Shown one piece after another: positions 24,171 through 33,689 of a stretch of 64,000 bases of DNA. Origin of the DNA: Vigna angularis (Eukaryota > Streptophyta > Magnoliopsida > Fabales > Fabaceae). Every line of letters starts with the position of its first letter. Within the stretch, counting starts at the first letter, position 1. The position numbers and the translations under genes are program-made. The DNA is taken from positions 16,127,501 through 16,191,500 of the forward strand of contig NC_068975.1 of the NCBI RefSeq assembly GCF_016808095.1, written 5' to 3'. Under the pieces are notes generated by a model. It worked only from the letters and a program-made list of their open reading frames with translations, was not told where the DNA came from and searched no databases.

Positions 24171-24669
24171 TTTTGGAGGTGATAAGCCTACTTTGTTGGG
24201 TTACTCAAATTCAGATATGGCTGGAGACATTGATTGCAGAAAGTCTACTTTAGGCTATTTGATTCATTTTGCAGGGGGAGCCTTGGCTTGGCAATCAAAT
24301 TTGCAAAAGTGTGTAGTGTTGTCTACTAATAAGGCAAAATTCATTGCACTTACTGAAGCATGTAAGGAGTTGTTATGGGTGAAGAAATTATTGTAGGAGT
24401 TTGGTTTTGTGCAAGGGAAATACTTGGTGTATTGTGACAGTCAAAGTGTTATTCATCTTGGTAAGAATCCAACTTTTCATTCTAAATCCAAACATATTGA
24501 TGTAAGGTATCATTGGATACATGATGTTTTGGATGCTAAGTTGTTGGAATTAGCGAAGGTTCATATAGATGATAATGGTGCTGATATGATGACCAAGGTG
24601 TTGCCAAAAGGGAAGTTTGAAGTTTGTTGTGAGATCGCCGGTTTGGCGGATATCTCCACACAATCGTGA
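24171..24669 (+). pseudogene. Copia RNase H
   Basis: Motifs DMAGDIDCRKSTLGYL, LAWQSNLQKCVVLST and KHIDVRYHWI are typical of copia RNase H. A TAG at 24394 breaks the frame before EFGFVQGKY. It ends at TGA 24667, next to the polypurine tract. Confidence 0.88.
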
Positions 24670-24679
24670 GGGGGAGATT
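24668..24679 (+). other. Polypurine tract of the copia element
   Basis: GAGGGGGAGATT immediately precedes the 3' LTR start TGTTGGGTT. Confidence 0.8.
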
Positions 24680-25356
24680 TGTTGGGTTATTGGGCTCCTT
24701 TCAAATGTGGAGAATAGGCCCAAATAATGTGGACCATTAGGTCTCACTAGGTTAAATTGAGATGGGTCAGATTAGTAGGGCACATTAGAGTCATTTGAAG
24801 AGAGGCAAAAGTCAAGTGAGAAAAAGAAAGAGAGAAAGTCATTCCCGCATAACCCTAAACCTGCACTGGTTTTTTCCTCTCTGTGAAGTCGTTCACCGTT
24901 GGATCGAACTGATTTTTGGACAGTAGGTTCCCGACATATGGTTCTTCATTCTTACCGTTCGGATCGTCAATCGGAGAACTAAATCGGGAGAAATCGGTCC
25001 CGCACCAACAACCCTGTTTTGGAGAATTTTCATCTTCTTTATTCTCATTTGTAAGCATTTGTGCTTATTTAAATTGGCTTATTGAACACATCATTTGGTG
25101 TTATTATTGGAGAATCTTTTGTACCCTATTATTGATCATAGTGGATTTTTCTTTGGTTGGCACGACTTGTGGTTTTTACCCTTGCATTGAGGGGTTTTCC
25201 ACGTTAAAAATTGTTGGTGTCTCTTTGTGCTTTGCATTCTATTTTTGTTCTATTTGTTTGGTGCTCCTCACAGATTCTCGCAAGAAGGGGGGATTGAATT
25301 TCCACTACGTTATTACTTTTTCTAAGTTGTTATATTTTTTGGCCCTTTCCCTATCA
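24680..25356 (+). repeat. 3' LTR of the copia element
   Basis: 677 bp, starting TG and ending CA, followed by target duplication AATTT. Open frames within it mirror those of the 5' LTR and are not genes. Confidence 0.92.
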
Positions 25357-25569
25357 AATTTTACCCTGAACATCTTTGCTGCCAAGTGATACAATAGTTG
25401 TAGGTGGATTTAGACCGCTATCATGACGATCTTGCAACATGATTAGGCATTTATGATCATATAAATGAACGATTTAACAACACTGCATGAACAAGCTAAC
25501 GTGAGCCTTGAAGATAAACATTTGTCTATATGAAACTTTCCACTTTCAAAACATTTGTTTAGATGGGCA

Positions 25570-25740
25570 TTACCGACAGCCAAAGACCTTGGATAATTAC
25601 CGAAGGGAAAAGTTCTTCGGTAATTATCGAAGGGCAAAGACCCTCGGTAATTACCGTAGGTTTTCGCTCCTCGGTAACTACTGAAGGGTAAAAGCCGTCC
25701 ATAATTATCAAGGGGCGAAAGCTTTCGGTAAATCCTTCAT
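25570..25740. repeat. Array of TTCGGTAATTACCGAA-type palindromes
   Basis: Five to six imperfect units of about 30 bp alternate GGTAATTACCGAAGG and its complement, separated by C/A-rich spacers. It adjoins CACTA transposase remnants on the right, which suits a CACTA subterminal array. The copia element inserted just to its left. Confidence 0.7.
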
Positions 25741-25799
25741 TAAGATCCAGGCAAAAGTAAGTCATATTTGTATTTCTTATCCAACCAAACAAACTTGTA

Positions 25800-26100
25800 T
25801 AAAATGTTCACAGTACAAACAGACCTGCATAATATTTTCAAACCACAGACGAACCTCCATAATATGCATCTCAAAATCATCCAATCATTGATGACAAAAA
25901 CAAAAATATAACATCATTTGTATTGTTCAAATTTAAGAACTTGTATTTATAAATGAAACATGAAACATAAAACAATATCATCTAGACATGAGCAAATATA
26001 ATGTAGTTGAATCATAATGTTCTAACATCCAAATGTTCTAACAACTATGTTCAATAACAAAATAAAACTAATAATCTACATAGTCATCATCAGAATGATC
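25800..26100. other. Non-coding spacer between the palindrome array and the transposase remnant
   Basis: A/T-rich with no recognisable gene; probably the 3' non-coding part of the - strand CACTA remnant. Confidence 0.4.
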
Positions 26101-26935
26101 TTCATCATCCTGCTGCTTTGTAGATGGCTGGACTGGTGTGGGCTGGATTGATGTGGGCTAGACTGATGTGGGCTGCTGAGGGACGGTGGGTGACGGGGAA
26201 GGTCGTGGCTGGGTCGGAGGGACGGTGGAATGAATATCTGAAGCACTGGGCAACGCTTTCATGACCAAGGACTTGAAGTTTGTAAACTCGTTTCTCAAGT
26301 CACTGTATTCTTCTCTCAAATCATGATTTTCTCAAGTCACTGTATTCGTCAGTAGTAGTGGTGGAAGAAGAAGGTTGGTGCTTCAGAGTACCTCCTCTTG
26401 ATGCTGTATAGTTTGCAGCAAGTTGTGCTGCACCATACACTCGTCCCTTTTTCTTCCCACCAATGACATCGACCCAACACTGTGTCTTACGGATGTCGTC
26501 GTCCTCATTACTCGCATCATCTGGTGTAGGTGCTGACCCATACTTGGATCTAACTTGTGAAAGTCTCGTAGAAAATTCTTCTTGTTCAAACATTAAAAGC
26601 AATGTTAGGGAATGATACAATAACATAATGAAAAATTACTATTAGTAGCAGTGTTATTTGCCTACATGAGTCTTCTGAGATCTTACATCAAGGAATTCAT
26701 TAGTGCCCTTCTGAACATGAGTCTGTGCAAAGACCTCATCAACATGGACCGTCGGTCCCAGAGCTTGTGCCTATAACATAATTTAGAGTTAGAAGTGTAC
26801 ATGAAATAGAAAATACATAAGTTATATATGAAAGAAACAAAAAAGTAATGAAAGTTTACCATACGAATGACATGCTCATGAATCGTGATCGACCCACCAG
26901 TATGCAGGGTGCCACCCTTTTTCAAAAGCTCTGTT
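26100..26935 (-). pseudogene. CACTA (En/Spm) TNPA/Transposase_24-like remnant
   Basis: Reading on the - strand: GGTLHTGGSITIHEHVIRM near 26900, a DVRSQKTH-like segment near 26690, then EEFSTRLSQVRSKYGSAPTP and CWVDVIGGKKKGRVYGAAQL at 26600-26400. These are the wording of the C-terminal part of plant Ptta/En/Spm transposase proteins. Introns or breaks separate the pieces and stops follow near 26320. A serine/histidine/proline-rich tail reads through 26250-26100 with stops. Confidence 0.75.
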
Positions 26936-26939
26936 CCTT

Positions 26940-27020
26940 TTCAAAAGATTTAAAGAAAACATTGTTTTTACATTTCACCAATTCACCCCCCTCTTGGTGT
27001 GAGAAATTAAGCCATTCTAT
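26940..27020. repeat. Copia-like junction fragment
   Basis: Contains CACCAATTCACCCCCCTCTT, a wording I associate with legume copia LTR-proximal sequence, wedged between the CACTA remnant and a gypsy LTR. Too short to classify firmly. Confidence 0.35.
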
Positions 27021-27293
27021 TTTCAACACAAAACTCACTTTTTTTACTGTTTTGCTTGCTTTTTTGGCTGATTCAGCTCTATATAGCTCTATATATTGTT
27101 GGAGATTCTTCCAAGCACATTATTAGCTACAAAATAAAGGGAATTTAGTGATAAAATCATAAAGTATAACCTCTACTCACTTATTCACAAAACTAAAGAA
27201 AAAACATGAGTTCAAGCAAGCTTCTAAGTCAAAAAGGGTGCGTTTAGTATCAAAATTATATCACATATAGCAGTATTTGCAACTGTTATCACA
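27021..27293 (-). repeat. Truncated 3' LTR of a - strand gypsy element
   Basis: On the - strand it begins TGATAACAGTTGCAAATACTG and stays alignable with the LTR that begins at 34881 until about 27030, where the match ends. The region just inside it (27294-27330) encodes, on the - strand, the CTTGAGGACAAGCAAAG and AAGTTTGGGGGTTG motifs that precede the 3' LTR in Athila-like elements. Confidence 0.75.
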
Positions 27294-28352
27294 ACCCCCA
27301 AACTTGAAACTTTGCTTGTCCTCAAGCAAAATGTAACTTGGCTTAAACAAAATAATCATACTACAATGGTCAAGCATATCAAAAACCATTTTCTCTTTTG
27401 ACAAGTAAATTACTCATGAATGCTCATCATAGAGAGATTAGTCAAGCTATATTGATGCTTTAGCCAATAAAGCGTCAACTGTGGTGCTCACAACAGATGC
27501 AAACCTTATGAATAATCAATAACCCGGCAAGAATGTTATCATACAGTCATTGAACCCGACAAGAATGTTATCAAAAGTGTTTCACTCAAACTCAAAGGTG
27601 TATAGTGAGGTGACACTCTTACACTCTACCATCACAATGTCATATGAATCAACTTTGCCTTTCATTTAACCACATATCAAACACACTTACAAGCAAGTTA
27701 TCATCACAAGGACGTTTTAAGGTCTATATTGAGGCCGGGCTAAGAAGAAAATTGGTTTTCTAGACAACAAAGTTCCTTGAGTTAAGAAAGTACAGAATTC
27801 ATTTATTCACATTAACAATCAACTCTCTTTCTTCTTTTATGTGAGAGACCAATCTTCAATTCATTCCCAACTTTCTTTTCATTTAGCTTAACCTTTTCTT
27901 CTCTTCTCTTTGCTTTTGTTTTGCTTTTTTGCTTTTACTCAATGCTTTTTAATGAATTTCACAAAGTTCTTTCTAGTTTCTCACAACCCCAAACTTGAAC
28001 CATTCTCCATTACCACATAAACATACACTACTCTACTCAGGGTAAGGATTTCCAAAAGGATTTCATTCAAAATTCAAATTTAGGCTCAAGGTTCAAAAGG
28101 TAAAGAGAAACATTGTTCTTTGTTGGGTTCACCTATTGGCATTTGCTCTAAGGGAAAAGAAAACAAGGCCTTGATCATGTGTAACAAGAAAGCAAGTGGT
28201 TCAATCATAGAAAATTAGGAAAAATCAATCATGCTTCAAAGCAATAGGATTCAATCAATCAAAGACTCTAGAGTCCAACTTCTCACAAGTTAAATCAAGT
28301 TTCACAATTTGATAAATATCCTGCCTAGCATATTAATCACAATTGAAACCAT
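27294..28352 (-). mobile_element. 3' internal region of the Athila-like gypsy element, left part
   Basis: Non-coding sequence homologous to 35900-36980 and to 62590-63050 in the same orientation. It is interrupted at 28352/28353 by a CACTA element and resumes at 32315 after the 3-bp duplication. Confidence 0.75.
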
Positions 28353-28374
28353 CACTAGTGGAAAAATGACATTT

Positions 28375-28685
28375 TATAACATACAAAAATGATATATTAT
28401 AACGTAGTTATTGGGGACATAGTTTTGGGCGATATAATAAGTCTGTGCATTTTATAACGTAACAGAAATTTACGTTATAATAACTTCAACATATTATAAC
28501 GTAGTTTCTGAAGTCCGTTATAATATGCGCAGTTTATTATGACAAATTTTCATTTGTCCGTTATAATAAGACGAGAGATATTATAATGTAAATTTGTTTT
28601 TACGTTATAATATGTGATCTATTATTACGTATATATTTTTGTACGTTATAATATGTGATCAACATATAGTACGTTATAATATATG
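28375..28685. repeat. Left subterminal palindrome array of the CACTA element
   Basis: Five to seven units of about 60 bp (two half-sites each) with TTATAACGTA and TACGTTATAA facing each other, for example around 28450-28480. CACTA transposases bind short repeats of this kind near the ends in En/Spm; binding here is inferred. Confidence 0.75.
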
Positions 28686-29605
28686 TGTTTTTTTTAAAAA
28701 ATAATAATGAATACACAATAATATTCTTCTCATCCAATCAATTTTTAATCAATATAGCTTTGAATAAACAAATTTTTAGAAAAAAATTTGATAAAAAATT
28801 TCAAAATAGCAAGATAGAACTGAAATCAACATAGACTATTCATTCTCAAATAAATTATTCATTTGAGTAAAAAAAGTAAGATATGATAGTTTATAAAAAG
28901 GTAAAAGATTAATAATCACATAATTTACAAGTGTAAGTGACATTGGTAATTTTCTTATTTGAAAATTCTCACTAAATTTTGAACAGCTACAAGGACAAAG
29001 TTGTTCTGTTATCATCTATCAATATGATATGATTGCTATATCACTAAAAAGAGATTTGATTCATAAACAGAAGCTTGTGGTTGTTACAGTAAAGGAGAAC
29101 TCATAAGTATATAGTAATTCAATTGGATATGATAGGATTAAGAAGTTGGACACACAAAGATTACAATTAATCAATAATTAGAAAAAAAAGCAAAGAAAAC
29201 TTATATCCTATTTGAAATAATCTATAGGATAACCAATAATTATTTTTAACTTATCACAGTTCATAAAGCCATCAAAAAAATATTTGGAATAAGAAGATCA
29301 TAGACTTCCAATAAGTGCTGACACCTATAATATTTCATTTCTTAAATGAGAGAACAATATCTATATCTATAAATAACCAATAAACCTTTTTAACTGTACT
29401 ATCTCACTCTTTCAGTAGAGAGATAAAACAAAATGTTTTTAATGTATTCTTGAACGTTTAATAACTACAGTGCAGCATAGCACTGATACAAGATACACAA
29501 AATAAATAAATAGAAAATAAAAACAAAATGACAAAGTTATATAAACTTCCTAATAATTTGTAAGAAAAGGAAAAAAAATAGGGAATATGGGGCCACTAAC
29601 TTCAA

Positions 29606-29636
29606 ATGTCCAAAAGCTTCATCTCACTTTTTGGAT
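29606..29636 (-). pseudogene. Captured lipoxygenase exon fragment, downstream piece
   Basis: After an intact acceptor (AG at 29638-29637) the frame reads as DPKSEMKLLDI, completing its first codon from the previous lipoxygenase exon. It then stops, where a lipoxygenase would go on with its YVPRDE-type segment. Confidence 0.65.
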
Positions 29637-29805
29637 CTGTTTCATCAAAACACCAGAATTTATCAGCGGCAAAATATAAATATTCAAACTTAAAATAAGT
29701 ACTTCTAATTTCTAAACAATAAACAACATTCATCCGATATGGCTAGCTCAAATATTCACGATAAGGATCATTCTAGCATGGTCAAGTGTAGAAATAAAAG
29801 CCAAC

Positions 29806-30030
29806 CTTTCCTTGTTGGTCTTCTACCAGTCCTCCCCCTACGAGGATAAGGCAAGGTGTCAGACCCTCCAAGAATAGGACGCACATGATTTTCATCCTTA
29901 TCTTGTAGACATCATAGTCATAGACCCTCTCCCACTCTCTACGTTATCCCGTTCCATCTCCTCCCAAATTAACTAACTCTTCTTCTCTATATTTCACCAG
30001 TGGAGTCGGTGTTTCGCTTGGAAGATATGT
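29806..30030 (-). pseudogene. Captured lipoxygenase exon fragment
   Basis: Between an AG acceptor before 30030 and a GT donor after 29806. Reads [19 protein letters not shown], then [21 protein letters not shown], and in another frame [17 protein letters not shown] followed by [12 protein letters not shown]. These are hallmark segments of the plant lipoxygenase N-terminal half. A TAA after GDGTG and a deletion with frameshift after DYDVY make it non-functional. It is a fragment: neither the PLAT domain start nor the iron-binding catalytic domain is present. Confidence 0.85.
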
Positions 30031-30453
30031 CTGAAATATATATAACGATGTTAGCTTCATCTTTTCATCAAAGTTATTGACGACTTAAAAAGTGTATAGA
30101 GTGGCTGGTAAGCAATACTCCCAGCATTGCAAAACTCCCAGCAAAAGATAAATTGTCTTGTCAACTAAAACAGAATATACAAGAGATGGAGCACATGCTT
30201 ATAAACGCCCTTGGGAATTAGAATGTACAACCAAAATTAGGCTGACTCCTTTTCAATAGACTGAAGAAGGATGTCTTGGCACAGTTAATGCAGAAACCAA
30301 GCCTAACAAGTAATCTTATCTAGACCCTTTATGCAGGTTATACTATCAAAGATAGCTTGTACATGTATATCTTAAAGTGTAATCCAACTGAAATCACATG
30401 GCATCAAAGAAAACAGTATCCAAAATATATCATTTGAAAAGGATAATACCAAC

Positions 30454-30542
30454 CTTGGTAAGGCCTTAATGCGTAATTCCTTCAAGTATGTAGCACCACG
30501 GCCAAAAGTAGGTGAAGCCTTTTCTAACTCAGATTTTAAACC
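30454..30542 (-). pseudogene. Exon-like segment of unrecognised origin inside the CACTA element
   Basis: Bounded by an AG acceptor (30544-30543) and an AAG/GT donor (30453-30452). Open throughout as GLKSELEKASPTFGRGATYL and a KELRIKALP segment. It lies between the hydrolase and lipoxygenase fragments on the same strand. I do not recognise the donor gene; it could be a third captured gene. Confidence 0.45.
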
Positions 30543-31316
30543 CTACAAAAGTAAGCTATGTTAGTAGAAGCTCACAAGTGTATTCATCATAGCAAACGAT
30601 ATTTAATAAGATTAAACAATATGATAGACCTAAATTAGTCAAACTATTGAATTTAATAAGAGGAACTTTGATTCCATGATTGTCGGCATGACTGCCAACT
30701 TGCTACAACTTTCTAGTTTTCAATATACTAGGCTCTAACAGTCTAGAAATATTATAAGTGCATTTGGATAAGCAGAATAAGTTCTTTTTCAAGATTAATA
30801 TAACATAAGAGCCTATATAATAAGCATACTAAAATAAGAAGAGATTAATTGAAATAAGCTAAAGGGACTCATAAGAAATTCATAAGTCACTTTAAAATTA
30901 GCTCAGTATAAGCTCTTCTAAACACCCAATATTCAAATGAGAAGAAACTAAGGAAGCTAAACACCATCCACTCTGTTAGAGCTTAAACTGCCGAAAATAC
31001 TGGTATTCCTTTAGCAGTCATTGTCAATTTCGAGATTTTCCTATCCCTGTTGTTGTAATATTAAACTTAAATACTTTCAATAGTACATATAACTTCACAA
31101 AAATTCCAACCAATAAGAGTAAATTTCAATGTGCATATTAGAAAAGCTACCCTTCAAAGTAGACTATAAGCTTAAGCGATTAAAGTAACTCGTGGTCAAT
31201 AAATTTTTGAGAGTGGCAAGTGACAAGCTATATAGATAGCACAACTTGCACAATCTAAAGTTAAATATCCAAATGGTTAAGAGAGAGGAAAAAATCAGCA
31301 CATCCTGTTTCCTTAC

Positions 31317-31384
31317 TGATTCACCACTCAGATTCATGTAAGTATGAGGATTTGCAAGGAAGACATGAACTTCACCAACAAAAC
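31317..31384 (-). pseudogene. Captured peptidyl-tRNA hydrolase exon fragment, second exon
   Basis: Acceptor AG before 31384 and donor GTAAGG after 31317. Reads GFVGEVHVFLANPHTYMNLS and GES, the conserved substrate-binding block of bacterial-type peptidyl-tRNA hydrolases, in phase with the exon upstream. Peptidyl-tRNA hydrolase normally releases peptides from stalled tRNAs; this piece lacks most of the enzyme. Confidence 0.85.
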
Positions 31385-31477
31385 CTACAACAAACCAACT
31401 TGCGCAAAAATTCATGAATACAATAAACATAGAGAGAAACAGAAAATAGAAATATCTAAGCAAGGGAACGAGCAAAC

Positions 31478-31562
31478 CTTCTCCGAAAATGGCTTTGGAA
31501 TGGGCAGTGTTCATAGGAATCCCCTACGACTTAGCAATTGCATCAATCATCTCAAAGCCTAC
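31478..31562 (-). pseudogene. Captured peptidyl-tRNA hydrolase exon fragment, first exon
   Basis: Reads VGFEMIDAIAKS, stop, GIPMNTAHSKAIFGE, ending at a GT donor in phase with the exon at 31384. The stop TAG replaces a codon that is normally glutamate in relatives. The GNPG-type N-terminal motif and the catalytic histidine region lie upstream of this exon and are not seen. Confidence 0.82.
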
Positions 31563-31659
31563 CTAGACAAACACTGAGGGAACCGATTTCAATGAAAAAT
31601 GTAGGAAAAGTCAAAACAATCGGTAAAAAGGTGAGAAGATGAAGATTCGAAGAAACCTT

Positions 31660-31915
31660 AGCAGTTGAGGGTGAAAGATGTAGGTGAAAGGCTGAGAGGT
31701 AAAGGAGAGTGCTTACTGTTTGAACTGTGGTTCAACGAGATGATGGAGAGGCAGCAAGAGCCTTCGATGATGGAGAGGCAACGAGAGCCTTCGATAATGG
31801 AGACGAGAGAAACGCTCTCGCAAGGCAGTGAATGAACGACTGATGGAGAGTGAATGGTTGAGTGAACAACGGATGATGGAGAGTGAAGAAGAGAGGAAGA
31901 GTGGTTCAATGGCAG
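31660..31915. repeat. Direct repeats upstream of the captured hydrolase fragment
   Basis: Repeated words GATGGAGAG and GCAACGAGAGCCTTCGAT at 24-30 bp spacing. Could be a leader or promoter segment of the captured gene or transposon-derived; function unknown. Confidence 0.5.
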
Positions 31916-31984
31916 TGGTGTATTACGGGGAACGAAAGTGAGGAAGAGAGGGAAGAGAAATTAGGGGGTAAAAAGTGAAAATCA

Positions 31985-32300
31985 GATTGGATATTACGAC
32001 TGGTTTCTAAAAATAAGTTATAATACATTAAAAAAAATTTTAAGGTGTCCATAACTTCGTAATAATAAGTTTTGAACTTATTTACAAATTTGCCACCGCG
32101 TTTTATATTATAACTGATTTTCATAACTACGTTATAATATGTTTTAAACTTATTTACAAGTTTGCCACCGCATTTTATATTATAACTGATTTACAAAACT
32201 ACGTTATAATATATTTAATTTTTATTACAAGTTTGCCACCGATCAACCTATTATGATGGATTATTTTTACCAGTTATAATAGGTTAGTCATAATAGACTA
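31985..32300. repeat. Right subterminal palindrome array of the CACTA element
   Basis: Repeats of AAGTTTGCCACCGC with TATTATAACTGATTT and TACGTTATAATA, three to four units of about 65 bp, leading into the right terminus. Same half-sites as the left array. Confidence 0.72.
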
Positions 32301-32519
32301 TTTTTCCACTAGTGCATGCATATGTTTTTAACAATTATGAGCAACCACCATTTATATTAAAAGCCTTACCAATCATTAACTCAACATGCATCATAGAACA
32401 ATAGAGCAAACACAAGAATATTACTCATCACAACAATAGTTTATCACATCATACCAAACCATTGCAGCACAATTCATTAAACCAAGTACATAACAACACA
32501 ATTCAAATAAGCATAAAAA

Positions 32520-32960
32520 TCCTGATCCAACAGCATCCATCAGTAGATGCTTTCATCTGAATCTTCCAACATCTATCAGTAGATGCGAATCCTTCTCATC
32601 AGCATCCATCAGTAGATGCTGATCTTTCTCATCTTCATCGGCATCCATCAGTAGATGCTTTCATTTGAATCTTCCAACATCCATCAGTAGATGCAAACCC
32701 TTCTCATTAGCAACCATCAGTAGATGCTGATCTTTCTCCTCTTCCTCGGCATCCCTCAGTAGATGCTTAATCACATAACATCCATTAGTAGATGCTTAAT
32801 CTAGTAGCATCCATCAGTAGATGCTCCTCTTCATATCAGCATCCATCAGTAGATGCTCTCATCTAAATCATCCTAGCATCCATCAGTAAATGCTATCATC
32901 TGAGTTCTCCTAGCATCCCTCAGTAGATGCTATCCAGCACCCATCAGTAGATTCTGTCAT
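32520..32960. repeat. Hairpin minisatellite, consensus AGCATCCATCAGTAGATGCT
   Basis: About fourteen units, each a 6-bp inverted repeat (AGCATC/GATGCT) around an 8-base loop, separated by variable C/T-rich spacers of 5-25 bp. The same unit recurs in the related element at 63050-63260. Confidence 0.88.
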
Positions 32961-33076
32961 TCCTGCAAAGCAAAATAAAATCCAAACCACACAAATAATT
33001 AATGAAAAAAAAATCAGAAAATGGGTTACCTCCCAATAAGCGCTTGTTTAACGTCACGAGCTTGACACCATTAAGC

Positions 33077-33547
33077 TCAATCTGGATCTTTGATGTTGGC
33101 GTTCTTCTTTCTTTCATGACACCAACAAAATCTTAGCAGATTCCTAGTCACCCCCTTTACTTTCCTAGAATAAGGATCCTCAATCTCAAAAACTCCCTTT
33201 GCTTTAATATCCTTGATAATCCATAACCATTTCTTGAATTTCATTGGTGTGCCAGGTTTGGGTTCATCACTGTTTACATCAGGGTGTTGGTGAACTAGTT
33301 TCTCTTCATTATCTGCCTTCTTCATCTATAATTGGCAGTTTTCTCTACTTTCAGACCTAAAAACAAAGATTCTGATGGCACTTGAAGGCTGGCGCTCAGC
33401 GCCCTCAATGGGGTGCCCAGCGGTGATGCGTGACATCCTGCGCTGAGAGCGCTTAAAGGGGCAGCCAGGTGCCCTACGGCCTTCTTCAACCTTCTTCTCT
33501 TGATGATCTTGTGCTGCTAGTACATATTTTTGGATTTTACCCTGCAA
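33077..33547 (-). pseudogene. Athila-like gypsy polyprotein tail
   Basis: Two - strand frames. The downstream one reads GTPMKFKKWLWIIKDIKAKG, FEIEDPYSRKVKGVTRNLLR and ends NANIKDPD before a stop. The same tail ends the frame at 63383, and its wording resembles the C-terminal part of gypsy integrases. The upstream frame (33326-33547) has no clear similarity. Confidence 0.65.
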
Positions 33548-33589
33548 ACACTAAAGATCACTGCACTAGAACACTCAATTAGCACTAAA

Positions 33590-33685
33590 AGATAAAAAAA
33601 GAATTAAAAGATAAAAATATAAGATAAAAAGATAAAAAGATAAAAAGATAAAGATATAAGATAAAAAGATAAAAATAAAAGATAA
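33590..33685. repeat. GATAAAAA-rich simple repeat
   Basis: Repeats of AAAAGATA with occasional ATATAAG units, next to the inner edge of the gypsy LTR. Confidence 0.85.
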
Positions 33686-33689
33686 ACTC

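Larger units (their letters stand above)
10478..25356 (+). mobile_element. Ty1/copia LTR retrotransposon, Tnt1/Tork-like, with nested insertions
   Basis: LTRs at 10478-11113 and 24680-25356 are flanked by identical 5-bp duplications AATTT (10473-10477 and 25357-25361), so this is one insertion event. The domain order gag, zinc knuckle, protease, integrase, reverse transcriptase, RNase H is copia order, and the RNase H and integrase wording resembles Tnt1/Tork elements. Two foreign insertions interrupt it: 11432-14849 and 15818-21884. The coding region carries at least two frameshifts and several stops, so it is dead. The 3' LTR has about 40 bp that the 5' LTR lacks (around 24950-25000), and the 5' LTR begins TA where TG is expected. 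Confidence 0.93.
28353..32314. mobile_element. Complete non-autonomous CACTA element carrying host gene fragments (Pack-CACTA)
   Basis: Begins CACTAGTGGAAAAATGAC and ends, inverted, TTTTTCCACTAGTG, flanked by CAT on both sides (28350-28352 and 32315-32317). That is the inverted termini and 3-bp duplication of the CACTA superfamily. Length 3962 bp. Subterminal palindromic arrays at both ends use the words TTATAACGTA and TACGTTATAA. There is no transposase; instead the interior holds - strand fragments of peptidyl-tRNA hydrolase and lipoxygenase genes, still with exon borders. Soybean CACTA elements (Tgm) are known to capture gene fragments. Confidence 0.88.

Noticed and set aside
26848..27126. 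92-residue + strand frame
   Set aside because: Crosses the junction between a CACTA remnant and a gypsy LTR; no meaningful protein.
31658..31909. 83-residue serine-rich - strand frame
   Set aside because: Translation of short direct repeats upstream of the captured hydrolase fragment; no family.
32520..32960. CRISPR-like direct repeats with spacers
   Set aside because: Eukaryotic retroelement context, spacers short and similar to each other, no cas genes; it is a minisatellite.
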